A DNA stretch of 64,000 nucleotides from Lederbergia citrisecunda (GTDB taxonomy: Bacteria > Bacillota > Bacilli > Bacillales > Bacillaceae_C): the NCBI RefSeq assembly GCF_018343695.1, contig NZ_JAGYPJ010000001.1, forward strand, positions 3,222,511 through 3,286,510, given 5' to 3'. How positions within the stretch are numbered: position 1 is the first letter of the stretch; every line of letters begins with the position of its first letter. The position numbers were made by a program, and so were the translations under genes. The notes beneath the pieces are model-generated. The model did not search any database, was not told the DNA's origin, and saw only the letters and a program-made list of their open reading frames with translations. Positions 51,273 through 60,173 of the stretch are shown one piece after another.

Positions 51273-52238
51273 TTACTTATCTTGCACATTAACCATTAGC
51301 GGCTCTAACTCTGTATCTACCCCCTCTATTCTATAAATAGGGCAGATCACTAAATATTTTGTATCACCTATTCCTGTTTCAAATACAGCCGATTCAGAAC
51401 CATGAGTTCGATGAGTATCTTCGGCTAATTCATTTCCTTTATCATCCATAATTTTAAAATTTAAATAATCATCAGGAATACTTGTTGTATAATCCAATCG
51501 TATATTCGTTTCACCAAGTACGATTGATTCCAATGTAAAGGAATACTTTTCATCTTGAGATGTATTGTTTTCAATTGTGAATGTTTTTAACGGAAGGTGG
51601 GTTACTGGAATATCAAATTGCCATGTACCTTCTACATCTCCCATTTTCGTGAAAGTAATCGGAACGGTAAAATCTTTCGGAAGCTGTTTATCCGGATATT
51701 GCATCTCAATTGCAGACACATAATAATCATCAACCTTTTGTAGACCCTCACCACTTCCGGTCCAGTTATATTTCATTCCGTCTTTTTCATATAGATAGAA
51801 ATCATAATCATTATATAGATCTTTACTCTCAAAACCTTTCAAACTTTCTCCATCCGTTTTAAAGGTAATGCCTATATAAACCCCATCATAATAAACACTC
51901 GTTAACGTAACATTCACACCGTTGTTTGAAACTGTTTGATTCACTTCGGTTACTAAGTTTTTCGCTTCCAGATTTTTTCCCATATTTAAATGAAGGGATT
52001 CATAAATGGATCCTATTACTGGAACACTTGCCAATACTTTTGTTATTGGAGAAAATATGAAGCCTGAAACTAATATCAGAGAAGCTGCCATTGATACAAT
52101 TGATAATGCCTTAAATGCGTTCTTTTTATATTTCTTTCGCTTTCTTCCTTTTTCAATACCTTTATCGATTGCTGAAAATAGTTCATCCACTGGTACTTCA
52201 ATATTTTCCATTTTTACATTAAACGATATTTTGTTCAT
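51273..52238 (-). CDS. Anti-sigma factor-like membrane protein (DUF4179 type)
   Basis: A 321-residue single-pass protein. A cytoplasmic N-terminus of about 42 residues (VPVDELFSAIDKGIEKGRKRKK) would bind the sigma factor. It is followed by a TM helix (about 44-66) and a large beta-rich extracellular domain (about 85-315) with SNNGVNVTLTSVYYDGVYIGI, typical of DUF4179 proteins. The gene overlaps the ECF sigma gene by 20 bases (52219-52238), with AAGGAG inside the sigma gene. It presumably holds the sigma factor inactive until an envelope signal arrives. Confidence 0.82.
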   Translation of the reverse strand: MNKISFNVKMENIEVPVDELFSAIDKGIEKGRKRKKYKKNAFKALSIVSMAASLILVSGFIFSPITKVLASVPVIGSIYESLHLNMGKNLEAKNLVTEVNQTVSNNGVNVTLTSVYYDGVYIGITFKTDGESLKGFESKDLYNDYDFYLYEKDGMKYNWTGSGEGLQKVDDYYVSAIEMQYPDKQLPKDFTVPITFTKMGDVEGTWQFDIPVTHLPLKTFTIENNTSQDEKYSFTLESIVLGETNIRLDYTTSIPDDYLNFKIMDDKGNELAEDTHRTHGSESAVFETGIGDTKYLVICPIYRIEGVDTELEPLMVNVQDK

Positions 52239-52758
52239 AATGGTTGTCTCCTTCCAATATCTTTTTCAATTCAATCTTGGCGCGTCGGAGGTAGGACTTC
52301 ACTGTTCCTTCAGGTTTGTCCATCATCGTTGCAATCTTATGTATAGGTAAATCATGGTAATAGAATAAGATGATGGCCGTTTTATCATTTTCATTTAAAA
52401 TATTTAGTGCATCAGCAAGATCGATGTTCTGATGAATTTCAATTACCTTGTGGTCCTGCAAATTAACTAAAGACTCATAATCAATCGTGGTTAATTTCCT
52501 ATTTTTCTCTAGTATTCGATATGCAGTTCGAATCAATATTTTAATAATCCAGGTACTGAAGTATTCCGGGTTTTTCAAACTGCCAATTGATTTATAAGCT
52601 TTATAGACTGTTTCTTGGACAACATCTAAAGCATCTTCTTTATTCCCTACATACAAAAAGGCAGTTCTATATAATTTACTGCTCTCTTGTTTTAGTAATA
52701 ATTCAAATGCTTGTTCATCACCTTTTATGGCATTTTTTACAATATCTATATTTTCCAT
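52219..52758 (-). CDS. ECF RNA polymerase sigma factor
   Basis: A 179-residue sigma-70-family ECF factor. Region 2 (about 12-80) has AFLYVGNKEDALDVVQETVY and KAYKSIGSLKNPEYFSTWI; region 4 (about 115-165) has LNENDKTAIILFYYHDLPIH and MDKPEGTVKSYLRRAKIELK. The start is ATG at 52758 with AAAGGAG six bases upstream. It is coupled to its anti-sigma factor by overlap. A candidate autoregulated promoter lies at 52781-52808. The 5' end and promoter are duplicated at 194-335, next to an IS element. The regulon is unknown. Confidence 0.87.
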   Translation of the reverse strand: MENIDIVKNAIKGDEQAFELLLKQESSKLYRTAFLYVGNKEDALDVVQETVYKAYKSIGSLKNPEYFSTWIIKILIRTAYRILEKNRKLTTIDYESLVNLQDHKVIEIHQNIDLADALNILNENDKTAIILFYYHDLPIHKIATMMDKPEGTVKSYLRRAKIELKKILEGDNHYEQNIV

Positions 52759-52780
52759 ATCGATATCTCCTTTCACATTA

Positions 52781-52808
52781 TTAGAGCATCATCCTTTAGG
52801 AAAAGTTT
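52781..52808 (-). promoter_or_regulatory. Candidate autoregulated ECF promoter of the sigma operon
   Basis: AAAC (52808-52805), a 17-base spacer, GCTCTAA (52787-52781). Both blocks and the spacing are preserved in the relic copy at 305-332 while much of the spacer differs. The -35 AAAC suits an ECF sigma factor. The leader would be short. Confidence 0.45.
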
Positions 52809-53072
52809 AAAAAACTTTTAATTATTTTTATATGTACTTTATTTAGCTTAAGAAAAAGGCGCTGTTTCTACTAAGAGCAATCGCCGCTTACTCAATAGAT
52901 GTTGAATAAGTTTTCCTTAATTACACCATAAGATTTAATCAAACAAAATAACACAAAGGTAAAATAAATTACGGGAACAAAAAACTTTTTTAATATATCA
53001 AAAAGCATAAAAGTGATAATAAAATGAAATCGATTACATTATTTCGGATTAAATAATAAAGGAGAGATTTAC
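52809..53072. other. Gene-free AT-rich stretch between divergent genes
   Basis: With the promoter above, this makes a gap of about 300 bases between the sigma gene and the small anchored protein. Apart from the sigma promoter and the RBS at 53058-53066, I see no gene or clear repeat in it. Confidence 0.4.
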
Positions 53073-53096
53073 ATAAAGAGGAAAAGATATATTTAT

Positions 53097-53564
53097 ATGT
53101 TCATTGTTTTATTGTTCATCATTTTTTTGATTTGGTACCATATGCCAATACATATTAATAAGTCAGTTTCCCTTAGTACTTTAGATGGTAGTAAACAGGC
53201 TGAGGCTAAAATTGATGTTGCTTGGCATAGATACCTCTTTAGTCCAACTGAATTAAAAGGCACCATTACGTTAGACGGTACTGAATATGTAAGTATCAAT
53301 AAATTATTAAAGGTGGAATATGGAAATGGTTTTTTTGATCAACTATCAGGTAAGTTTCGAAATGTGAGACTTGTTGTAGATTTTGTTATTCCACAAAAAA
53401 ATATGGCTGAACCCACTAAAGGTGACATAAGAATTAGTGTAGGGGACAAATTTGAAACCATATTTTTGATAGTATCTAAAGACGGTGAAGATCTATATGA
53501 ATTTTACGGACCTGCCAAAACATCCGAAGAAGTTCATAAAGTACTAGAAAGAATGAAAAAATAA
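53097..53564 (+). CDS. Small membrane-anchored protein of unknown function; start codon uncertain
   Basis: At least 155 residues: a TM anchor (MFIVLLFIIFLIWYHM) and an extracytoplasmic domain of about 130 residues (VDVA-like start replaced by KIDVAWHRYLFSPTELKGTI, TLDGTEYVSI, ...). No known family. The ATG at 53097 has no RBS. A strong AAAGGAGAG at 53058-53066 sits six bases before an in-frame ATA at 53073, which would add KRKRYIY in front of the TM helix, giving the expected positive charges. So the true start is probably ATA (or a mutated ATG) at 53073. Confidence 0.62.
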   Translation: MFIVLLFIIFLIWYHMPIHINKSVSLSTLDGSKQAEAKIDVAWHRYLFSPTELKGTITLDGTEYVSINKLLKVEYGNGFFDQLSGKFRNVRLVVDFVIPQKNMAEPTKGDIRISVGDKFETIFLIVSKDGEDLYEFYGPAKTSEEVHKVLERMKK

Positions 53565-53773
53565 AAAACTTTTATTAATATACGGGGTGTGGCATTTATG
53601 ATGAGAAAGATGTTCTTCTTATTATTTTCAGTATAATCTCCTAAATATTTATAAAGGTCATCTATGTTTCGCTATTAAATCATTAATATTTGGATAAAAT
53701 CACTTTATAATCGAATTATTAAATTAATACATAGTATGTAAGCATCTGAGATATCTTATTACCGAAATATCCC

Positions 53774-53817
53774 ATAAAAAAAGACAAAACGGCCACCAAT
53801 ACACTCGGTGACCGTTT
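53774..53817 (-). terminator. Terminator of the zinc-ribbon ABC/DUF1854 operon
   Basis: AAACGGTCACC / GGTGGCCGTTT stem (one mismatch), then TGTCTTTTTTTATG on the minus strand. Confidence 0.7.
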
Positions 53818-53831
53818 ATAACGTTTTTCAT

Positions 53832-56039
53832 CTAACCTGTTTTCGCTTTAGCTTTCGTCATATTCCGCTGGGCCATAATCAAGCCATAATAGATTCCCTG
53901 TTTTTGCATCAGTTCTTGATGAGTTCCAACTTCTGCTATTTTGCCTTTCTCAAGGACAAAAAGTCGGTCAGCGTTCTTAAGTGTCGAAAGCCTGTGGGCG
54001 ATTGCTATCGTTGTTCGGTTTTTCGTGATCCGTTGTAATGCTTCCTGAATCGCTGTTTCAGTGTCAATATCAAGAGAGGCAGTCGCTTCATCCAATATTA
54101 AGATGCGTGGATTATGGAGTATCGCTCTAGCAATCGTAATTCGTTGACGCTCTCCTCCCGATATATTATTGCCGTTTTCTTCTAATCTTGTATCATATCC
54201 ATCAGGTAATCTAATAATAAATTCATGGGCGTTCGCTATCCTAGCCGCCTGAATAACCTCTTCCATCGTTGCGTCTGGCTTGGAATATCGTATATTTTCC
54301 ATAATGGAGCCTCTGAACAGCATTGTTTCCTGGAGAACAACCCCTACTTGTGATCGAAGAACTTCCTGCTTAATCGTCCTAATGTCGATTCCATCTATTA
54401 ATATCTGCCCTTCGTTAACATCATAGAAGCGAGAGACTAAATTAATAAATGTTGATTTTCCTGAACCGGAATGCCCGACTAGACCAATCATTTCTCCCGG
54501 CTTAATCTCAACATTAATATCCTTTAGTACAGGTTGATACGACTTATAACCAAATGTTACATCGTTAAATTGAATCGTACCATGGATAGAATGCTGTACG
54601 GATGTATCCTTATCTAAAATCTCCGGATCTTCATCGATTACTGAAAAAATACGGTCAATAGCAATTACTGCATTTGCGACCCACCTTGGCATGTTCATCA
54701 TCCAGGCTAGAGGTCCAAAAATCATACTTGCATACCCTGTAAATTGGACAAGCTCACCAAGGTTGAGATTGCCTTTTAGAATCATATTACACCCTACTAA
54801 TAAAACAAAATAAGTACTAATTTGGAGTAAATACGTTGAGATAGGTGTTAACACAGCATATACTTTTTCCGCTTTAAAGGCTGCTGCCGCATAATCCGTA
54901 TTATATTGTCTAAATCGCTTTATTTCGCGCTCTTCCTTACCAAATGTTTTGACGACTCTAATTCCACTTAGTACGTCATGAAGATAAGAGTTCGCTTTAT
55001 CAAATATCCTCCATTGCTTTGTGAAGAGTCTTCTGACAATCACCCGCCACGTCATAAACTGCAAATAGGCTACGAACGGTGCAGGCAATAGCACAATTAA
55101 GGCTAAGCGCCAGTCTGTCATTAATAGAAGAATCGTCACCGCTATGAGCATGATCATCTGATAGATTGCCGTTGTGAAGACCTCTTCAATTAGCCTTCTA
55201 ATTCGATTCGTGTCGGATGTGACGCGGTTCATCAGGTCGCCTGCTCTTTGGGATGTTAAAAAGCCAAGCGAAAGATTTTGTATTTTTTCATAGACAAGCT
55301 TTCTTAAATCTGCAGCGATCGTCGAACCTACTGAAGCCATGACACGACCTTTTGCTACATTTAAAAGTTCTCCACCAACTAGCGAAAAAAGGATTCCGCC
55401 TATAGCAATAAAAAACATAGGCAAGCTTGGACTCTGTCCTTCCAGTGGCTGAAGTGATGAGTTAACAAGCAACTTTTGAAAATAAGGGCCTAATAAAGTG
55501 ATAGCTGAAGTAATAAATAAAATAACTAACCCTAAAACAAGCATTCGCCAGTGTGATTTAGACACACCTAAAAGCCTTTTTAATACTGCCGCTTTATTCA
55601 TACATTTAGGACAAACTCTTGTAGCTTGATGCAGCCTGTTACCACAATTCGAGCATACTCGTTCTTCTTCCTCATTGTAGATCCGAATTTCACTTTTCGA
55701 AGCCATGTAGTTTAATATTTGTGCAATATAGGAAAAGCGAGCCACATGTTCCATAGATACCCTTACAATGATTCGTTTCCCAAGCTCGTCAGCCGCTTCA
55801 AGGATGGCATTTCCAATGAGCGGAACCACTTTGTAATCGTGCGCTTCCTCTATAAGGCCACTTTCTTTTACTTTTCCGGCTTCAACATAAGCCCACTTTT
55901 CATCACCAATCACAAAGTATCCTAACGTTCTTCGTCCAGTAAGAGATAGATCGGCAGGCACACAATAAAGAATTCGTTCCCCTATCTCTTCATGAACAGC
56001 TAACCGATCTTCATTTGAAAGTTCATAGTTTAAGTTCAT
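53832..56039 (-). CDS. ABC exporter with N-terminal zinc-ribbon domain (second of the pair)
   Basis: 735 residues. A novel N-terminal region (about 1-125) without TM leads to a zinc ribbon, C129-x2-C132 ... C143-x2-C146 (CSNCGNRL, CPKCMNK). An exporter-type TMD of six helices (about 165-460) and an ATPase domain follow: Walker A GLVGHSGSGKST, Q-loop VLQETMLF, signature ISGGERQRITIARAI, Walker B ILILDEATASLD, H-loop AIAHRL. It is probably a half-transporter that pairs with the 765-residue homologue at 57205. It is downstream of the DUF1854 gene, from which repeats of about 600 bases separate it. The substrate is unknown. Confidence 0.85.
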   Translation of the reverse strand: MNLNYELSNEDRLAVHEEIGERILYCVPADLSLTGRRTLGYFVIGDEKWAYVEAGKVKESGLIEEAHDYKVVPLIGNAILEAADELGKRIIVRVSMEHVARFSYIAQILNYMASKSEIRIYNEEEERVCSNCGNRLHQATRVCPKCMNKAAVLKRLLGVSKSHWRMLVLGLVILFITSAITLLGPYFQKLLVNSSLQPLEGQSPSLPMFFIAIGGILFSLVGGELLNVAKGRVMASVGSTIAADLRKLVYEKIQNLSLGFLTSQRAGDLMNRVTSDTNRIRRLIEEVFTTAIYQMIMLIAVTILLLMTDWRLALIVLLPAPFVAYLQFMTWRVIVRRLFTKQWRIFDKANSYLHDVLSGIRVVKTFGKEEREIKRFRQYNTDYAAAAFKAEKVYAVLTPISTYLLQISTYFVLLVGCNMILKGNLNLGELVQFTGYASMIFGPLAWMMNMPRWVANAVIAIDRIFSVIDEDPEILDKDTSVQHSIHGTIQFNDVTFGYKSYQPVLKDINVEIKPGEMIGLVGHSGSGKSTFINLVSRFYDVNEGQILIDGIDIRTIKQEVLRSQVGVVLQETMLFRGSIMENIRYSKPDATMEEVIQAARIANAHEFIIRLPDGYDTRLEENGNNISGGERQRITIARAILHNPRILILDEATASLDIDTETAIQEALQRITKNRTTIAIAHRLSTLKNADRLFVLEKGKIAEVGTHQELMQKQGIYYGLIMAQRNMTKAKAKTG

Positions 56040-56077
56040 AATAGCTCCCTTATAAAAAATGGCTCTTAAACATGGAT

Positions 56078-56204
56078 GTTGATTTCCGCTGAAGGCGCTT
56101 GCTTTCCGAGGGCGGCTCGGGAGCCTCCTCGTCGTTATGCACCTGTGGGGTCTCCCGTTACCCGTTTTTCCCGCAGCAGTCTCGTGCCTTCCACTTCAAT
56201 CAAC
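56078..56204. repeat. Bacillus-type intergenic repeat, family 2 (MITE-like)
   Basis: A 127-bp element bounded by perfect 7-bp inverted ends GTTGATT / AATCAAC. It has the familiar ccgctgaaggcgcttgcttt...cccgcagcagtctcg composition of repeats scattered in Bacillus genomes. No coding capacity. Confidence 0.7.
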
Positions 56205-56288
56205 AGTGTTAAAAAATTAGCAATTACTTTTACTAAAAACATCAATGTCGCCTATTTGTATATTAGCGGGCGTCTTGACTTTTCCTCA

Positions 56289-56435
56289 TCCAGCTACAGC
56301 GCTTATCGACTAGCAAACTTCTTGTCCTTCTCCCTACGATAAGTCAACATCGACTCGTCCCTCGTCGTGTCTCCTTTATCTCAGTCGAAGTCCCTGAAGT
56401 TTGTACGTCGATGAGCAAAGCGCTTCCGCTTTTCC
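56289..56435. repeat. Bacillus-type intergenic repeat, family 1, inverted copy C
   Basis: Reads TCCAGCTACAGCGCTTATCG ... GCGCTTCCGCTTTTCC, the reverse-complement layout of the gaaaagcg...gctggag elements at 36425-36669. It shares GATAAGTCAACATCG and TCCTTTATCTCAGT-like blocks with copy D. Confidence 0.65.
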
Positions 56436-56646
56436 CTGTCTAGCTTTGGCTCCTAACGCCTAGCGAACGAGCCTTTCCCTTCCCTAGGATAAGTCAACAT
56501 CGGCTCGTTCCACGCCGTGTTTCCTTTATCTCAGTACGGGAAAAGTCTCCCGGTTCGTACGGCGCTGCGACGCACAGGATGTGCTAGTGCAGGCGTTGCC
56601 ACAGGACGTGGCGCTCTTAGCCTGCTAAGTCGCCTTCCGCTTTTCC
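56436..56646. repeat. Bacillus-type intergenic repeat, family 1, inverted copy D with insertion
   Basis: Begins CTGTCTAGCTTTGGCTCCTA and ends CCTTCCGCTTTTCC, touching the DUF1854 stop codon. About 65 extra bases (56562-56627) contain two CACAGGA(T/C)GTG hairpin-like blocks. Direct repeat of copy C. Confidence 0.65.
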
Positions 56647-57204
56647 TTACCCCATTAACATTTCGACCATTCGGTATTCTTTTTCTGTTAAGGCGTTTAG
56701 GTCTTTAATGATAAAGCGGTTTCCGTCTACGTCTGTAATTAACACTCTATTTGCCGTAACGGCTGTGACGTTCCCTCTGCCGGAACGTACGGTAAAATAG
56801 CAGTTTCCGGAACTGGTTTCTGTATCCCAATAGGAATAACCGAATTCCTCGTTTATTTTATTTATTGTTGTAATTTCTGGAGCGAAATAGCGCAAGTTGA
56901 TATGTTCTTCCAGCAAGGTTACGGTGTCACTTTGGAACTCATCCAAAGATTCGATCATGCCAATTTCTTCATTTTCACCCGTTCTAACTGAAATAAATAT
57001 TCTATTGTTTTTATGTGGAAAAGAGCAGTGTAAATAGACTGCTGGATGGACTTCCCCATCCACGTGAACGGTCAACATATGTCCTTCCGTCTCCAAAAAA
57101 ACTGCATTATCCCTCGTTAAATATTTCATTTTAGCCGCTTCCGCTAGGTCCGATTTCGTTTCGACTAGTTCGGGACCACTGAGTTCGATATCAAGCTTTG
57201 TCAT
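56647..57204 (-). CDS. DUF1854-family protein
   Basis: A 185-residue cytosolic protein, mostly beta. Features seen are ELVETKSDLAEAAKMKYL at the N-terminus, AVYLHCSFPHKNNRIFISVR, EEIGMIESLDEF, EHINLRYFAPEITTINKINE, and the tail NRFIIKDLNALTEKEYRMVE. This is the DUF1854 pattern, found next to ABC exporters in several phyla (in some proteobacteria near cyanophycin genes, from memory). Its ATG abuts the stop of the upstream ABC gene (TAAATG) and its RBS GAGGTG lies inside that gene, so translation is tightly coupled. Role unknown; probably an accessory subunit of the exporter. Confidence 0.85.
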   Translation of the reverse strand: MTKLDIELSGPELVETKSDLAEAAKMKYLTRDNAVFLETEGHMLTVHVDGEVHPAVYLHCSFPHKNNRIFISVRTGENEEIGMIESLDEFQSDTVTLLEEHINLRYFAPEITTINKINEEFGYSYWDTETSSGNCYFTVRSGRGNVTAVTANRVLITDVDGNRFIIKDLNALTEKEYRMVEMLMG

Positions 57205-59502
57205 TTATATCACCTCTTTCATCTTCAAGGCTTCTTCATGTTTTTTCACCATGCCAGCATATTTCTCATCTTTATTCATAAGCTCTTCATGGGTTCCGTC
57301 CTCTACGACCTTCCCATTTTCCATTACGTATAAATAGTCGGCATTTCGCAATGTCGATAATCGATGAGCAATTGCGATCGTCGTTCTTCCCTTCGCTAGT
57401 GATTCTAGCGCTTCCTGGATTTGTAACTCTGTCTTCGTGTCTAGTGAGGCAGTAGCTTCATCCAATATTAAAATTCTTGGATCGTGTAAAATTGCTCTTG
57501 CAATTGAGATTCGTTGCTTTTCACCACCAGACAAACTGTATCCCCCAGTGCCAACGACCGTATCATAGCCGTCTGGAAGATTTTCGATAAAGTCATGGGC
57601 GTTCGCAATCTTAGCTGCATAAATAATATCTTCAAGTGAGCAATCCGGATTTGCATAAGCAATGTTTTCCGCGATTGTTCCTATAAAAACATACACTTCC
57701 TGAGAAACAATCCCTATATTTCTTCGTATCGTATCCGCTGATAAATCTTTTACATTTATCCCATCAATCTTTATTTCACCTTCATTAACATCGTAAAGTC
57801 TTGAAATTAAGTTCACGAGTGTGGATTTACCAGCTCCAGAAGGTCCGACAATTCCAATCATCTGCCCTTGTTCCGCAACGAGCGATACATCCTGCAGTAT
57901 CGGCTTATTCGGTTCGTAATTAAAGTGAATGTTGGATATCGTGATGTCCCCTCTAAGCTTCTCCAAATGTAGAGCATCTTCTTTTTCGGTAACTTCCGGA
58001 ACAGCATCCTGAATTTCAAATATCCGCTGTGCCGCTGACATACAGTAAGACCACCATCCAGCAATGTTATTCATGAATTGGATAGGGCCAAATAGCATGT
58101 AAATATACGTAATGAATGTCATGATTTCCCCGAAAGTCATTTCTCCACCCATTACTCTCCAACCACCAAAGGCCCAGATCAATACCCCACCTATTTGGGT
58201 TAACATATTAATGATAGGAAAAATAGTGCTGCTCGTTTTGTTAAATTTTTGTTCAGCATTAGAAAAAGAAACATTCGCTCCCTGAAAACGCTTGATTTCT
58301 ACTTTTTCTTTACCAAATGCTTTCACTATTCTTGCGCTACGTACCGTGTCACTAATAATGGAGTTCATAGCGCTTGCCCTTCTATGCCTTTTCCATGACA
58401 TACGCCATAATTTTGGAAAAACCCAGCGAATCAATAGAATGACAAAAGGCAACGGAATCAAACAAATGAGTGTAAGTTTCCAATCCATTACAAGAAGTAT
58501 TGCTGTAACCCCGATGATATTGATCGCGTTCACAACAAAATACGGAATACCGTCAACAAAGAAAAATTGTAGCTCATTCGCATCGTCGTTTACTCTCGTC
58601 ATCAATTGTCCTGTTTGTCTTTTTTGAAAAAATGATAGAGACAACCTCTGCATAGAAGTAAAAATATTCGACTTCAAATCGAATACAATATTTGCGGCCA
58701 TACGGGCATTTATTACACCAAATAATATTCCAAAAACAAGTGACAATGTTCTGAAAACGATGATAATCAGTATGACGAGGGCAATTTTTCCAGCAAATTG
58801 ACCAGTACCTCCTAGTGCTTGGTCAAATAATACAGTACCTTGGAAATAGGGAATAACGAGCCCGGCTGCCGAATTTAGTAACATGAAAAAGATAATGAAG
58901 AAAATAGACCATTTATGGTTCGCTGTAAATCCTAACAATCTTACAAAGATAGCACCCTTCTTTAGACATTTCGGGCATACTTGACGGCCTTGTTCGGGAT
59001 AAATCATCCCACATTTTGGGCAGGCACTTTTATTTGTTTCGTCCTCCTCATGTATTTCAATCGTTTCATTGTTTTTTAGTTTTGTTATAGTAGATACAAA
59101 TTTAGTTGCATCGCCCATGTATCCATTTGTTATGCCCGCAACTGCCCTTTCTTCGGGAGCCTTTATGACAATGAGTCCGGAGGCAACAAGGTTTACAGTG
59201 TAAGCACTCTCAATTTCTTCAAGCATAAACTGGTCTACATAGAATTTGTCCGTTTCTATAAAACTAAAACTCTTCTTTTTCTTGTCAACAACCTGATAAC
59301 CTTTAAAAACTTTTTCTTTTTTCTTATATTCATCATTTGATAATCGATAAAGCGAATCGTTCGTAAGGATCAAATATGTATCAACAAAACCACCATCAAT
59401 GCCCCGGTCACAGTACATCCAATCAATAATATCCTCTTTTAATAAACCTTTTTTCGACAATAATGTTTTAAGTTCTTCAGGAAACTTTTTCATCCTTTTC
59501 AA
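57205..59502 (-). CDS. ABC exporter with N-terminal PH-like and zinc-ribbon domains (first of the pair)
   Basis: 765 residues. The N-terminal beta-rich domain (about 25-145: DGGFVDTYLILTNDSLYRLS) is followed by a zinc ribbon, C161-x2-C164 ... C176-x2-C179 (CPKCGMIY, CPKCLKK). The exporter TMD has six helices (about 195-490). The ATPase has Walker A GPSGAGKST (553-561), signature LSGGEKQR (657-664), Walker B ILILDEATASLD and H-loop AIAHRL. It is homologous to the 735-residue protein downstream, so a heterodimer is likely. The start is TTG at 59502 with GAGGTG upstream; ATG 59493 is an alternative. First gene of the operon. Confidence 0.86.
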   Translation of the reverse strand: MKRMKKFPEELKTLLSKKGLLKEDIIDWMYCDRGIDGGFVDTYLILTNDSLYRLSNDEYKKKEKVFKGYQVVDKKKKSFSFIETDKFYVDQFMLEEIESAYTVNLVASGLIVIKAPEERAVAGITNGYMGDATKFVSTITKLKNNETIEIHEEDETNKSACPKCGMIYPEQGRQVCPKCLKKGAIFVRLLGFTANHKWSIFFIIFFMLLNSAAGLVIPYFQGTVLFDQALGGTGQFAGKIALVILIIIVFRTLSLVFGILFGVINARMAANIVFDLKSNIFTSMQRLSLSFFQKRQTGQLMTRVNDDANELQFFFVDGIPYFVVNAINIIGVTAILLVMDWKLTLICLIPLPFVILLIRWVFPKLWRMSWKRHRRASAMNSIISDTVRSARIVKAFGKEKVEIKRFQGANVSFSNAEQKFNKTSSTIFPIINMLTQIGGVLIWAFGGWRVMGGEMTFGEIMTFITYIYMLFGPIQFMNNIAGWWSYCMSAAQRIFEIQDAVPEVTEKEDALHLEKLRGDITISNIHFNYEPNKPILQDVSLVAEQGQMIGIVGPSGAGKSTLVNLISRLYDVNEGEIKIDGINVKDLSADTIRRNIGIVSQEVYVFIGTIAENIAYANPDCSLEDIIYAAKIANAHDFIENLPDGYDTVVGTGGYSLSGGEKQRISIARAILHDPRILILDEATASLDTKTELQIQEALESLAKGRTTIAIAHRLSTLRNADYLYVMENGKVVEDGTHEELMNKDEKYAGMVKKHEEALKMKEVI

Positions 59503-59937
59503 TCATGCACCTCACACAGAACAAGGTGTCCGTTACCTCATTCACTTTCATAATTTTACCAGTCCCTTTAAAATACCACATATCAGCTATTAAGTTGAGC
59601 TATTCGCTACTAAAGTATGAGATTTCTAACTACCACCCCATCGCTTAGTTATTTTCTGGCTTCTCCTGTCGCCCTCGTTTGAAAGAAGAATGGTTTAATT
59701 CTTTAGTTTGCGTTAATGTCTCGACAAGCATATTGGATATGCTATTCATGCCATTAGCAATTCATTGGTGTATTTTATCCTAGAGAATGTAGAGAGTTCT
59801 TTTTTCTTTTGAATCGAGGAGCATTAAAGCGTTTGGGGACATTGGATAAGTCCTACATGAAGATGAAAATACTGTGCTATCATCAGCCATATATGTAGAC
59901 CTACAGCATTAAGTATGGAAGAAACATTTGCCAGTAG
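59503..59937. other. Gene-free stretch upstream of the ABC/DUF1854 operon
   Basis: 435 bases without a credible gene; the promoter of the minus-strand ABC operon must lie near its left end. I see no strong palindrome or repeat. Confidence 0.4.
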
Positions 59938-60150
59938 CATACTGTACTTTCCATTAAGCTAAAACAACTGCAGCTCAATGATTTGATTGCGAAAGTATCT
60001 TTAAATCGAGAATACTTCCTTTATTTTACCAATTATGCATCAATTGTAGAACAAAAAATGTTGAACCATCCTTTTACGGATGAAGAAAGAAGAAATATCA
60101 TTTTTAACAAGAAAATAAAGGGTTTTATATTTGCAAAAACGAACATGTAA
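59938..60150 (+). pseudogene. Orphan coding fragment, no start codon
   Basis: An open frame of 70 codons ends at TAA 60148-60150. It encodes a protein-like segment (LNREYFLYFTNYASIVEQKM, then LNHPFTDEERRNIIFNKKIK and GFIFAKTNM). No ATG or RBS fits its beginning, and an ATG-initiated piece in another frame (59915) runs into it, suggesting a frameshifted remnant. I do not recognise the family. Confidence 0.35.
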
Positions 60151-60173
60151 GAAACCAACAAAAAAGGAGTGAG

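Noticed and set aside
56076-56708. Open frames on the plus strand in the repeat array
   Set aside because: Composed of family 1 and family 2 repeats, or antisense to DUF1854; no ribosome-binding sites.
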